Below, piece after piece: positions 6,657 to 15,262 of a stretch of DNA of 21,989 bases. Made by a program: the position numbers and the translations under genes. The first letter of the stretch is position 1, and each line of letters opens with the position of its first letter. Under the pieces are notes generated by a model. That model ran no database searches and was not told the origin of the DNA. It saw only the letters and a program-made list of their open reading frames with translations. Source of the DNA: Candidatus Saccharimonadota bacterium (GTDB lineage: Bacteria; Patescibacteria; Saccharimonadia; Saccharimonadales; Nanosyncoccaceae); contig JAFROU010000057.1 of NCBI GenBank assembly GCA_017429465.1, positions 1-21,989 on the forward strand. Reading direction: 5' to 3'.

Positions 6657-9518
6657 ATGGCTCGAAAAGTAGCTACGACCAAGAAGTCGAAAAAAACCGC
6701 CGCTAAGAAAGTGGCAAAGAAACCTGTTAAAAAAGTTAATCAAAAAGCCCCTCAAAAAACTGTAACTGCAGCAAAAAAGGCCAAGGCTATTAAATTGCCA
6801 AAAATTAAGTTACCAAAAGGCAAAAAGGAGAAGAAACCAACCGATAAGTTGGCCGACCGCTCAGGGCTGACCAAGTTCCTGCAAGGTATTTTTGGTGATG
6901 CCCAGAAAAAGACCTTAAAGCGCATGTACAAAAAGGCCATCGAAATTGGTACGCTCGAGCCAAAATACGAGAAGATGACCAAAAAAGAACTTTCCGAACA
7001 AACTAACCTCTTAAAGAAACAACTTGAAAAACTAACTAAAAAACAGGGCGAAGAAAAAGCCCTTAACGCTATTTTGCCAGATGCTTTTGCACTCGTCCGC
7101 GAAGCCTCAAAACGTATTCTGAAAATGCGTCCATTCGATGTGCAGTTAATTGGCGGTATCGCTTTGCACGAAGGCAATGTAGCCGAAATGAAAACCGGTG
7201 AAGGTAAAACTCTCGTCGCTATGTTACCAGCATATCTTAATGCTTTAACTGGTAAAGGCGTCCATGTCGTAACCGTTAACGATTATCTCGCACAACGTGA
7301 TGCTGGTTGGAATGGCCCAGTTTATGACTTTCTTGGCTTAAGCGTCGGTGTAATCATCAATAATGCTTCCTTTATTTACGACCGAGACTACGATAACGAA
7401 GAACACGACGATGAACGTTTCCGCCACCTTAAACCAGCTACTCGTAAGGAAGCTTACAATGCTGATGTCACTTATGGCACCAACAACGAATTCGGCTTCG
7501 ATTATCTCCGCGACAACATGACCTCGGAAGTCCAATATCTTCGCCAACGCGAGCTTAACTACGCTATCGTCGATGAGGTCGACTCCATTTTAATTGATGA
7601 AGCCCGTACGCCACTTATTATTTCTGCGCCAGCCGGCGACAATCCAGATGCTTACTATCAATTTGCTAAAATCGCCGATCGTTTAACTGAAGAAGATTAC
7701 ACTCTCGACGAAAAGCACCGTTCAGTTACCTTGACCGATAAAGGTGTCGAAAAAGTTCAAAATCTACTTGGCATCGATACACTCTATTCCACCAAGAATA
7801 CTCGCCTAGTTTATCACATGGAGCAAGCTTTACGCGCACAGACTATTTTCAAACGCGACAAAGATTACGTTGTGACTAATTCCGGTGAAGTGATTATCGT
7901 TGACGAACATACTGGTCGTTTAATGCAGGGCCGTCGTTACAACGAAGGTTTGCATCAGGCCATTGAAGCTAAGGAAGGTGTCGCCGTTAAAGAAGAGTCC
8001 ATGACACTAGCTACAATTTCATTCCAGAACTTCTTCCGTCTTTATCACAAACTTGCCGGCATGACCGGTACCGCATACACCGAAGCTGAAGAGTTCCAGC
8101 AAATCTATGCCCTAGATGTGGTGCAAATTCCGCCTAATAAACCTATCACTCGTGTTGATAAAGATGATTTGATCTTTGCCACTAAAGCCGGCAAACTCCG
8201 TGCCATCGCTAACGAAATTAAATATTATCACGAAAAGGGTCAACCAGTGCTCGTAGGTTCTGGCTCAATCGCCAACAACGAAGAAATTGCTCGCTATCTC
8301 GACGCCGAACACATCCCGTATGAAATCTTGAACGCTAAGAACAACGAACGTGAAGCCGCCATTATCGCCAAAGCCGGCGAAAAAGGCGCCATCACTCTTG
8401 CCACCAACATGGCAGGTCGTGGTACCGATATCAAACTCGGTGAAGGCGTAAAAGAACTCGGCGGTCTTGTAGTAATCGGTTCTGAACGTCACGATTCTCG
8501 CCGCATTGACAACCAGCTCCGTGGTCGTGGCGGCCGTCAGGGCGATCCAGGTACTACTCAATTCTTTGTCTCTTGCGAAGATGATTTAATGCGCATTTTC
8601 CAAGGCGAGCGTGTCAAACTTTTGATGTCTAAACTTGGCGTCGATGATGATACACCAATTCAAACTAAATCAATTTCTAAGACACTTGAATCCGCTCAGA
8701 AGCGTATTGAAGGCTTTAACTTCGACTCTCGCAAGAACGTGGTCCAATACGACAACGTCATTAACCGCCACCGTAAAGTAGTCTACGGTATGCGCCGTAA
8801 AATTCTTGAAGGTGAAATTATCCGCGATGAAATCGACCGCTTAATCAAGACTTGCGTTGAAGATCTCTGCCAATTTAGCTCTCGCGTTAATAAGAAATTT
8901 ACCGAAAACTTCACCGCCGTCTTTATTGGCGCCGACGAGGAAGTCGTTGAACAAATTGGATTACTGCGCAAAGAAAAAGATCGCGACAAACTTGCTCTCA
9001 CTACCGCTGAAGAACTCTACGCTGCAAAAGAGGCTGAGTTTGGTGAAGAAACGATGCGCAAAATCGAACGTGAAGTCTATCTTAAAGTTCTAGATACTTT
9101 ATGGATGCAACACCTCGAAAACATGCAACATCTCCGCGAAGGTATTCATTGGCGTAGCGTTGGTCAACGCGATCCACTAGTAGAATATCGTGCTGAGTCG
9201 CAAAAGCTCTTTGACGGTCTTGAGCGTAATCTTCGCGAAGAAGTGTTAAAAATCTTGCTTAGCCTCACCAAACAGGAAGCTGACGCTACTAACATTACCG
9301 ATGGCGAAGAGTACGATACCGAACTTACTGAAATGGCCAACTCCGCCACCGAAAAAGGCGTCAACGAAATTAGTAAAGGTGACAAGAACCTTGATAGTGA
9401 ATTTAAGAGCAACAAGCGAAACTCTGGCTCCAATACCAATGCCAACGCCAAGCGTAACGCTGCACGCAAAAAGAAGAAGCAACAACGCAAGAATAGGAAG
9501 AGTGGCAAGCGTCGTTAA
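6657..9518 (+). CDS. secA: Preprotein translocase ATPase SecA with Lys-rich N- and C-terminal extensions
   Basis: The Sec motor ATPase that drives unfolded preproteins through SecYEG. Core motifs are intact: Walker A GEGKT at 181-185, DEVD at 306-309, IDEARTPLIIS at 313-323, the NMAGRGTDI helicase motif and the GRGGRQGDPG region. The conserved SecA start (LTKFLQGIFG) only begins at residue 71. The first 70 residues are an extra Lys/Ala/Pro-rich, histone-H1-like segment. The last 60 residues are Asn/Ser then Lys/Arg-rich and lack the Cys-rich zinc-binding tail that binds SecB in proteobacteria. Total length is 953. The start is supported by GGAGG at 6641-6645, and the extension is real coding sequence in the same frame. 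The M16 protease gene follows 11 nt later. Identity is secure; the role of the basic ends is unknown (binding to acidic lipids or ribosomes is a guess). Confidence 0.97.
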   Translation: MARKVATTKKSKKTAAKKVAKKPVKKVNQKAPQKTVTAAKKAKAIKLPKIKLPKGKKEKKPTDKLADRSGLTKFLQGIFGDAQKKTLKRMYKKAIEIGTLEPKYEKMTKKELSEQTNLLKKQLEKLTKKQGEEKALNAILPDAFALVREASKRILKMRPFDVQLIGGIALHEGNVAEMKTGEGKTLVAMLPAYLNALTGKGVHVVTVNDYLAQRDAGWNGPVYDFLGLSVGVIINNASFIYDRDYDNEEHDDERFRHLKPATRKEAYNADVTYGTNNEFGFDYLRDNMTSEVQYLRQRELNYAIVDEVDSILIDEARTPLIISAPAGDNPDAYYQFAKIADRLTEEDYTLDEKHRSVTLTDKGVEKVQNLLGIDTLYSTKNTRLVYHMEQALRAQTIFKRDKDYVVTNSGEVIIVDEHTGRLMQGRRYNEGLHQAIEAKEGVAVKEESMTLATISFQNFFRLYHKLAGMTGTAYTEAEEFQQIYALDVVQIPPNKPITRVDKDDLIFATKAGKLRAIANEIKYYHEKGQPVLVGSGSIANNEEIARYLDAEHIPYEILNAKNNEREAAIIAKAGEKGAITLATNMAGRGTDIKLGEGVKELGGLVVIGSERHDSRRIDNQLRGRGGRQGDPGTTQFFVSCEDDLMRIFQGERVKLLMSKLGVDDDTPIQTKSISKTLESAQKRIEGFNFDSRKNVVQYDNVINRHRKVVYGMRRKILEGEIIRDEIDRLIKTCVEDLCQFSSRVNKKFTENFTAVFIGADEEVVEQIGLLRKEKDRDKLALTTAEELYAAKEAEFGEETMRKIEREVYLKVLDTLWMQHLENMQHLREGIHWRSVGQRDPLVEYRAESQKLFDGLERNLREEVLKILLSLTKQEADATNITDGEEYDTELTEMANSATEKGVNEISKGDKNLDSEFKSNKRNSGSNTNANAKRNAARKKKKQQRKNRKSGKRR

Positions 9519-9529
9519 TAACTACCACA

Positions 9530-10804
9530 ATGAAACATTCAGTTGAAGAAATTGAAATTAAAAATGGAGCCAAGGGCCTTTTAATCGATATCCCAGGCGC
9601 CAGCGTGATGAGCATGCGCGTGCAATTCCGTGCTGGTACTCGCTATGCCAAAACTCCAGATTTGTATGAAGTTTCACATATCGTAGAGCACCTTTCCTTT
9701 GGCGCCAACGCCAAGTATAAAGACGAGCAAGCCTACGAAGCTGAGTTTACTAAAAATGGCGCTTATCACAACGCCTGGACTTCCGATTTCTCAGTTTGTT
9801 ATGAGACAGAGTGTGCCGATTTTGAATGGGATCGTATTATGGAGCTCAAAAAAATCGCCATTTGCTCACCACGTTTTAATGATGAAGAATTAAAAAGTGA
9901 AAAGGGAAATGTCCGCGCCGAATTAACCGGCTACATGAACGATTATTCACGCCTGCTTTGGCCACGTATTCAGCAAGCCATTGGCGAAAACGCGCCAAAT
10001 CTTCAAGAACGCATTCGTACTGTAAATAATATCGAATTAAAAGACGTCCGCGAGCATTATCGCCGAACTCATACGGCCAACAATATGCGTTTCATTATCG
10101 CTGGGCAGGTACACCACAGAAAACGCGATATTATTCATATGTTAGAAGAATGGGATTTAAAGCCAGGCGAACGCTTTGAAATTCCAACCGACGAATTACA
10201 TTCTTCTGATCCAGTTTTGATTCGCCGCAAAGATGCCAGTAATATTACTTTTGGTTTTACTTTCGTAACGCCACGCAAATTTGAACTTGCCGAGATCAAT
10301 GCTATGAACTGTCTCAACCACATTCTAAGCGGCACCATGAATAGTAAAATTTTTGGTAAAGCCAGAAAACGAGGCTTAGTTTACTGGCTTAGTAGCAGCC
10401 TGTCTTGCGAGGCGCATAATTCATCCTGGGATTTTGATGGTGAAGTAAACGTCGAGAGCGCAAACGAATTATTCGAACTCATTCAAACTGAACTTACTAA
10501 AGTTCTAAATGGCGAAGTTAATGACGATGACGTAGAGGCTGCCAAAGCCTTTGCCCTTGGTCGATATCAAATGGGCGCACAAACAGTTAATCAAATTGCC
10601 GATTACTATGCCGAAAACTATTTCTTAAGTGGAGAAGTTGAAAAATACGACCGTGTGCCAGATCTCATTCGTTCAATTAATAAATCTACCATTGTAGAGC
10701 TTGCCCGTGAATTCGCTGGTAGTGGCATAAAAGCCATGGTTGCCGTAAGTTCCGTAGAAAAATCTACCATCAATGAACTCTACGACCATTTACTCAAAAT
10801 TTGA
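9530..10804 (+). CDS. M16 family zinc metalloprotease (inverzincin)
   Basis: A 424-residue half-size M16 peptidase. The zinc motif HIVEH gives ligands His50 and His54 and catalytic Glu53. The third ligand is Glu131, 77 residues after His54, with the usual auxiliary Glu124 seven residues earlier (LKSEKGNVRAEL). The C-terminal half carries the GLVYWLSSSLS stretch that matches the conserved R..GL.Y region completing the clamshell. There is no signal peptide, so it is probably cytoplasmic. Bacterial relatives (YmxG/PqqL types) degrade peptides or process small substrates, and this substrate is unknown. It starts 11 nt after secA without a Shine-Dalgarno and is probably cotranscribed with it. It ends in TGA, one of the clear UGA stops here. 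Family identification is firm; the gene name is not. Confidence 0.9.
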   Translation: MKHSVEEIEIKNGAKGLLIDIPGASVMSMRVQFRAGTRYAKTPDLYEVSHIVEHLSFGANAKYKDEQAYEAEFTKNGAYHNAWTSDFSVCYETECADFEWDRIMELKKIAICSPRFNDEELKSEKGNVRAELTGYMNDYSRLLWPRIQQAIGENAPNLQERIRTVNNIELKDVREHYRRTHTANNMRFIIAGQVHHRKRDIIHMLEEWDLKPGERFEIPTDELHSSDPVLIRRKDASNITFGFTFVTPRKFELAEINAMNCLNHILSGTMNSKIFGKARKRGLVYWLSSSLSCEAHNSSWDFDGEVNVESANELFELIQTELTKVLNGEVNDDDVEAAKAFALGRYQMGAQTVNQIADYYAENYFLSGEVEKYDRVPDLIRSINKSTIVELAREFAGSGIKAMVAVSSVEKSTINELYDHLLKI

Positions 10805-10823
10805 CATATATATTATACTGATT

Positions 10824-10852
10824 TTGCAAGGAAATTATAACAGTGGTAAAAT
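10824..10852 (+). promoter_or_regulatory. Promoter of murD-prfB, leaderless
   Basis: The -35 TTGCAA at 10824-10829, a 17-nt spacer, and the extended -10 TGG-TAAAAT ending at 10852. The murD ATG follows after exactly 6 nt, so the first transcribed base is expected at or next to the A of AUG. The box lies in the 54-nt gap after the M16 gene. Confidence 0.75.
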
Positions 10853-10858
10853 AGAGAT

Positions 10859-12088
10859 ATGAAAATAGCATTATTAGGCTATGGCAAAGAAGGCCAAAGT
10901 GCCGAAAAGTATTTCAAAAAAGATAACGAAATCAAGATTTTTGAGAACTTTACCACTGAAGAATTAAAGAATTTTGATCTAAGCAGTTTTGATCTCGTAA
11001 TGCGCAGTCCAAGCGTTCATCCAATGGGTAAAAACTGGAGTAGCGTCACTAAGTATTTTTTTGAACACTGCCCATGCCCAATCATTGGCGTAACTGGTAC
11101 AAAAGGTAAGGGAACTACTTGTTCATTTATTTCCTCACTACTTGAAACTCTTGGCCATAAAGTTTGGCTTGTTGGGAATATTGGTATTCCATCACTTGAT
11201 ATTTTAGACGACATTGAGCCAGACGATGTCGTAGTGTATGAACTTAGCAGCTTTCAACTTTGGGACCTGGAACAATCACCGCACATTGCCGTGATTCTAC
11301 GTATTGAACCAGATCATTTAAATATTCACGATGATTATAAAGACTATGTTAATGCCAAAGCAAATTTAGTAAAACATCAAACCAAAGACGATTATTGTAT
11401 CTATTATGGCGATAATCTTGATTCCGCTAAAATTGCTAACTATTCAAAAGGTCGCACCATTGAATATCCGAGTCAAAAAGAACGCAAAATCATTGACGAA
11501 GTTTTAAAGTCTGTCGTAATTCCAGGAGCACACAACCGCGAAAATGCCGAAGCCGCACTAACGGCTGTAGCCTGTTTTTACGGACAAAAACTATCTGATT
11601 TTATTAATTCACACACGACACTCGTTAAAAAAGGTCTAGCTGGTTTTAAGGGTCTGCCGCACCGTCTGGAATTTGTCCGAGAACTAAAAAATGTCAAATA
11701 TTACGATGACAATTTTTCCACTACTGTCCCATCGACCCGCGTGGCAATTGATGCTTTTCCAGAAAACAATGTGATTCTAATTGCTGGCGGTCGTGACAAG
11801 ACAAATAACGAAGATTTGCCAGAGATTGCCCAAATGTTTATTAGTTCCGAAAACGTTTACAAAGTCATTTTGATTGGCGAATCTGGTCACGCCATTTCCG
11901 AACAATTTGAGTCAGCTAAATTTGAAACTGCCGAATCACTAAAAGAAGCCGTCGAAAAAGCCAAAAAGATTGCCGAAAATACTGTTAGCTCAATTGTTTT
12001 AATGAGTCCAGCGGCCGCTAGTTTTGACATGTTTGAAAACGTCTACGATCGTGGCGCAAAATTCCAAAAACTAATAAAAGATTTATAA
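10859..12088 (+). CDS. murD: UDP-N-acetylmuramoylalanine--D-glutamate ligase
   Basis: Cytoplasmic ATP-dependent Mur ligase that adds D-Glu to UDP-MurNAc-L-Ala in peptidoglycan precursor synthesis. The 409 residues are slightly shorter than E. coli MurD. An N-terminal Rossmann-like domain (1-70) begins MKIALLGYGKEG. The P-loop is GVTGTKGKGTT at 77-87. The YELSSFQL motif is at 127-134. His153 and Lys168 keep the 15-residue spacing of the Mg-binding His and carbamylated Lys. DDNFSTTVPST follows in the region that contacts the substrate. This shows that the organism makes its own wall precursors. murD stands outside a dcw cluster and is followed 2 nt later by prfB. A related Mur ligase is the only realistic alternative; ELSSFQL and the compact N-domain favour MurD. 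Confidence 0.93.
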   Translation: MKIALLGYGKEGQSAEKYFKKDNEIKIFENFTTEELKNFDLSSFDLVMRSPSVHPMGKNWSSVTKYFFEHCPCPIIGVTGTKGKGTTCSFISSLLETLGHKVWLVGNIGIPSLDILDDIEPDDVVVYELSSFQLWDLEQSPHIAVILRIEPDHLNIHDDYKDYVNAKANLVKHQTKDDYCIYYGDNLDSAKIANYSKGRTIEYPSQKERKIIDEVLKSVVIPGAHNRENAEAALTAVACFYGQKLSDFINSHTTLVKKGLAGFKGLPHRLEFVRELKNVKYYDDNFSTTVPSTRVAIDAFPENNVILIAGGRDKTNNEDLPEIAQMFISSENVYKVILIGESGHAISEQFESAKFETAESLKEAVEKAKKIAENTVSSIVLMSPAAASFDMFENVYDRGAKFQKLIKDL

Positions 12089-12090
12089 AA

Positions 12091-13161
12091 ATGCACGAAT
12101 TACAAAAACGTCTTACCGCACTTCGTTCAGAACTCGACTCTGCTTGGGAAAAACTTGGGATTGATCAAAAAATCGCACACGTAAAAGAACTAGAAAACGA
12201 AGTGGGCAAACCAGAAATATGGCTCAATCCAGATAATGCACGCCAAAAAAACGAAGAACTATCACACTTAAGTGAAGAAGTGGAACCATGGAAATTATTA
12301 AAGGCTCAATTAAATGACATTCACGAATTGGTCGAACTAAACGAGGCTGATTTGATAGAAGAATTAAACACGCAAGTTGATGCCATGACTGAGCAATTAG
12401 CTAAGCTCAAAAAAGCGCTTCGCTTTACCGGTAAATATGATCACGCTGATGCCATTCTACGTATTACGGCCGGCGTGGGTGGTACTGAGGCCATGGACTG
12501 GGCCGGCATGCTTGAACGAATGTATCTAAGGTTTTGCGAAAAAAATAATTTTAAGGCCACCAACATTGAACGCGTAACTGGCGAAGAAGCCGGCATCAAA
12601 ACCAGCGTTCACGAAATATCTGGCGCCAATGCTTACGGTACTTTTAAATCTGAACACGGTGTACATCGCTTAGTGCGCCTCAGTCCATTTAACGCTGACA
12701 ATCTCCGGCAAACCTCATTTGCATTAGTGGAAATATTACCAGTAGTAAAAGCTGCTGATGATGTTAAAATCGACGACAAAGATCTGCGCATCGACGTCTA
12801 CCATTCCGGTGGGCACGGTGGTCAATCGGTTAATACTACCAACTCGGCCGTACGCATCACGCATTTACCGACCAACACCGTAGTCGCCATTCAAAACGAA
12901 CGTTCACAACTGCAAAATAAAGAAAAAGCGATGGAAATATTGCGTGGCAAACTTATCCAAATGCAACAAGAGCAGCACGCTGAATCAATCGACAAACTCC
13001 GTGCAGGCGAATCCGCTAAATGGGGACAACAAATTCGAAATTATGTATTGCAACCTTATAAACTAGTCAAAGACACTCGTACCAAATACGAAGAAACTGA
13101 CACCGATGCCGTACTCGACGGCAAAATCAACGGTTTCATCGACGCTTACTTAGAAGGGTAG
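12091..13161 (+). CDS. prfB: Peptide chain release factor 2
   Basis: Class I release factor that ends translation at UAA and UGA. The codon-reading tripeptide is SPF at 198-200, which defines RF2 (RF1 has PxT). The peptidyl-tRNA hydrolysis motif GGQ is at 243-245, within HSGGHGGQSVNTTNSAVR. Domain 1 is a coiled N-terminal region (about 1-105). The length of 356 fits the family. The reading frame is continuous from the ATG, so the programmed +1 frameshift that autoregulates many prfB genes is absent. The start lies 2 nt after murD with no obvious Shine-Dalgarno, so translation is probably coupled. An RF2 gene agrees with UGA being a stop codon here. Confidence 0.96.
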   Translation: MHELQKRLTALRSELDSAWEKLGIDQKIAHVKELENEVGKPEIWLNPDNARQKNEELSHLSEEVEPWKLLKAQLNDIHELVELNEADLIEELNTQVDAMTEQLAKLKKALRFTGKYDHADAILRITAGVGGTEAMDWAGMLERMYLRFCEKNNFKATNIERVTGEEAGIKTSVHEISGANAYGTFKSEHGVHRLVRLSPFNADNLRQTSFALVEILPVVKAADDVKIDDKDLRIDVYHSGGHGGQSVNTTNSAVRITHLPTNTVVAIQNERSQLQNKEKAMEILRGKLIQMQQEQHAESIDKLRAGESAKWGQQIRNYVLQPYKLVKDTRTKYEETDTDAVLDGKINGFIDAYLEG

Positions 13162-13169
13162 CGCCTTAT

Positions 13170-13198
13170 TTGCTAGACAATTGTGATTATGCTATTAT
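13170..13198 (+). promoter_or_regulatory. Promoter of ftsE-ftsX, leaderless
   Basis: The -35 TTGCTA at 13170-13175, a 17-nt spacer, and the extended -10 TGC-TATTAT ending at 13198. The ftsE ATG at 13205 follows after 6 nt, the same spacing as at murD, ctp and smpB. Confidence 0.7.
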
Positions 13199-13204
13199 AT
13201 AAGT

Positions 13205-14107
13205 ATGATATTGCTTGAAAATGTCACTAAACAATACCCCGGCGATAAGGCTCCAGCCATCGACGATGTTTCGTTACACATCAAGCCAAACGAATTTGTC
13301 TTTTTAGTGGGTAAATCCGGTGCTGGTAAATCCACGCTGATGAAATTGATCACTAAAGAGGAGCGCCCAGATTCCGGCAAAATTATTGTGGGTGGTATGG
13401 ATCTAAGTTGGGTCAAGCCACGCTACGTGCCACACTATCGTCGCCGCCTTGGTGTAGTTTTTCAAGACTATAAATTATTGCCGCGTCGCACTGTCTACGA
13501 AAATATTGCTTTTGCCCTTGAAATTGCTGGTATGAGCAAAAAAGAAATTGATCGCACCGTGCCAATGGTGCTAGAATTAGTCGGCCTTTCCGACAAGGGT
13601 CACAAGTTCCCACGCAACCTTTCCGGTGGGGAACAGCAACGAGTTTCGATTGCTCGCGCCGTCGCTCGTCAGCCTAAAATTTTAATTGCCGATGAGCCAA
13701 CTGGCAACCTTGATAAGCTGACCCGTAAAGAAATAATTGATTTGCTACAGAAGATTAATGATTTTGGCACCACATTACTTGTAACTACGCACGACGAAAC
13801 GATTGTTAATAATCTGCAAAAACGCGTGATTACTTTGCAAGACGGACGCATTATTAGCGACCAGAAGAACCATGGTATTTATTCACTTGATGGCAAACCA
13901 AAACTGGCTATCGATCATAACGCCAGAAAAATTATCCGTACAACTACTCGTCCAATTATTCGTCCAAATATTATCGATAAAACTCGCGACCCATTAGACC
14001 AAAAACCGGCCGTACGCGTTAGCGCTCAGCCGGCTTCCAGTATTCCTAAGAAAGAAACATCTCCAAAACAAACTAAAAAACAATCTCGTCGTAAGACGAT
14101 AAAATAA
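13205..14107 (+). CDS. ftsE: Cell division ABC-type ATPase FtsE with a basic C-terminal extension
   Basis: Cytoplasmic ATPase of the FtsEX divisome complex, which turns ATP hydrolysis into activation of a septal peptidoglycan hydrolase. All ABC motifs are present: Walker A GKSGAGKST at 36-44, Q-loop Gln87, signature LSGGEQQR at 139-146, Walker B ILIADEP at 159-165 with Glu164, and H-loop His196. The VVFQDYKLLPRRTVYEN stretch is typical of FtsE. Normal FtsE ends near residue 225. This one continues for about 80 residues of Arg/Lys/Pro-rich, low-complexity sequence of unknown role. ftsX follows after 12 nt, and a CHAP hydrolase and an S41 protease lie just beyond. Identity is very secure. Confidence 0.96.
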   Translation: MILLENVTKQYPGDKAPAIDDVSLHIKPNEFVFLVGKSGAGKSTLMKLITKEERPDSGKIIVGGMDLSWVKPRYVPHYRRRLGVVFQDYKLLPRRTVYENIAFALEIAGMSKKEIDRTVPMVLELVGLSDKGHKFPRNLSGGEQQRVSIARAVARQPKILIADEPTGNLDKLTRKEIIDLLQKINDFGTTLLVTTHDETIVNNLQKRVITLQDGRIISDQKNHGIYSLDGKPKLAIDHNARKIIRTTTRPIIRPNIIDKTRDPLDQKPAVRVSAQPASSIPKKETSPKQTKKQSRRKTIK

Positions 14108-14119
14108 TTATAGCATACT

Positions 14120-15211
14120 ATGGATAAAATGTCAAGTAAAGAAATCAAAGAGCCAAGCAAAGAAGAAATCATTGAGGCAAAAAAAGCCGCCAAAGCCGCA
14201 GCTAAAGAAGCGCGCAAAACGACTCGTGCCAACATGAAAAAGATGGTTAAAAACAGTGGAAACCACCGTGTGCGCACGGCCAAACGTATCGTTAAATATG
14301 GTTTCTTTAGCTTTGGTCGCAACATCTGGCTATCCATCGCCTCCGCACTTGTAATGACTATCACGCTGCTAATCCTTTTTGTCACGCTTATCGCTAACGT
14401 GATTCTCACTAATACGGCCGATTCTATGCGCGACAAAATCGATATCACCATATTCTTTAAACCAGGCACGAGCGACCAAACATTATCTGAATTAACGGAT
14501 ATTATTAAGACCGATAGTAACGTCAAATCAGTTGAGACTGCTAATTCTGAAAAAGAATACGAAGATTTTATTAAAGAAAATGAAGACGATGAAACTCTGC
14601 TAGCCACTATCACTGATCCAGATATGAAGAAGATTTTGATCGGCAGTATGCAAGCTACAATGCGTCTAAAAGTTAACGATGTTGACAACCTTGACAGTAT
14701 TAAATTTCTAGTAGACACTGACCCGACCTTTATCAAAAATCTCGATCAAGACAAAATGCCAACCTACGACGTCAATCAATCAGAAATTGCCACTATCACG
14801 TCCTGGGCTAACATCGCTCGTAACGGCGGAATCATTCTCGGCGCAGTATTTTTAGCTGTTTCCATCCTTGTGATCTTTAACACCGTACGCATGGCCATAT
14901 TCAGCCGCCGCGAAGAAATCTATATGATGAAACTAATCGGCGCCGATAAACCCTTCATACGCGGACCATTCTTAGTTGAAGCCCAAATCACTGGCCTTAT
15001 TTCTGGAGTACTAGCCGCTACGCTAGGTTACTTTGGTTATAAGTTAGTGGCGCCAGGCTTAAGCTCCTACGGCATTGACGTTTCATTCATTAACTCAGTA
15101 TTAAATTCCAATCTACTATTTCTCGTTTATGCTGCCTTCATTCTCATTGGTATTATCATCGGCTCTGCTGCCGCTCGTCTAGCTATTCAAAAATACCTAA
15201 ACAAAGCTTAA
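14120..15211 (+). CDS. ftsX: Cell division protein FtsX with a long charged N-terminal extension
   Basis: Membrane partner of FtsE. The topology matches the family: membrane segments at about 72-96, 237-260, 286-307 and 331-352, with one large extracellular loop (97-230), the part that contacts peptidoglycan hydrolases in other bacteria. FSRREEIYMMKLIGA at 261-275 is the usual cytoplasmic coupling segment. The first 68 residues form an unusual Lys/Ala/Glu-rich cytoplasmic extension that precedes the normal family start. Length 363. Two starts are possible: the ATG at 14120, and Met4 at 14129, which has a -10-like TACTAT seven bases upstream. The choice changes only three residues. The next gene encodes the likely hydrolase target. 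Confidence 0.94.
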   Translation: MDKMSSKEIKEPSKEEIIEAKKAAKAAAKEARKTTRANMKKMVKNSGNHRVRTAKRIVKYGFFSFGRNIWLSIASALVMTITLLILFVTLIANVILTNTADSMRDKIDITIFFKPGTSDQTLSELTDIIKTDSNVKSVETANSEKEYEDFIKENEDDETLLATITDPDMKKILIGSMQATMRLKVNDVDNLDSIKFLVDTDPTFIKNLDQDKMPTYDVNQSEIATITSWANIARNGGIILGAVFLAVSILVIFNTVRMAIFSRREEIYMMKLIGADKPFIRGPFLVEAQITGLISGVLAATLGYFGYKLVAPGLSSYGIDVSFINSVLNSNLLFLVYAAFILIGIIIGSAAARLAIQKYLNKA

Positions 15212-15226
15212 AACCTCTTTCTTCTC

Positions 15227-15256
15227 TTGACGAAAGGTGGTAATCCGTGTTATAAT
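15227..15256 (+). promoter_or_regulatory. Promoter of the CHAP hydrolase gene, leaderless
   Basis: The -35 TTGACG at 15227-15232, an 18-nt spacer, and the extended -10 TGT-TATAAT ending at 15256. The ATG at 15263 follows after 6 nt. This is the best -35/-10 pair in the window. A TTG at 15227 opens the same frame but is better read as the -35 element than as a start codon. Confidence 0.85.
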
Positions 15257-15262
15257 ACGGTT

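Noticed and set aside
10802..10804. UGA recoded as glycine (code 25)
   Set aside because: TGA ends the M16 gene at the expected family length and an SPF-type RF2 is encoded, so UGA is a stop.
10801..10819. TTGACA plus TATACT as a murD promoter
   Set aside because: The spacer would be only 7 nt; the TTGCAA/TAAAAT pair with 17 nt fits.
12091..12180. Programmed frameshift in prfB
   Set aside because: The frame is open from the ATG and no CTTTGA slippery stop site is present in the early codons.
15190..15240. Terminator after ftsX
   Set aside because: CTTTC and GAAAG can pair weakly, but there is no stable stem and no T-run; the bases are better explained by the downstream promoter.
15227..15262. 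Upstream TTG start for the CHAP hydrolase
   Set aside because: TTG at 15227 is the -35 element (TTGACG), and a TATAAT box lies inside the 36-nt extension; the ATG at 15263 starts a proper signal segment.
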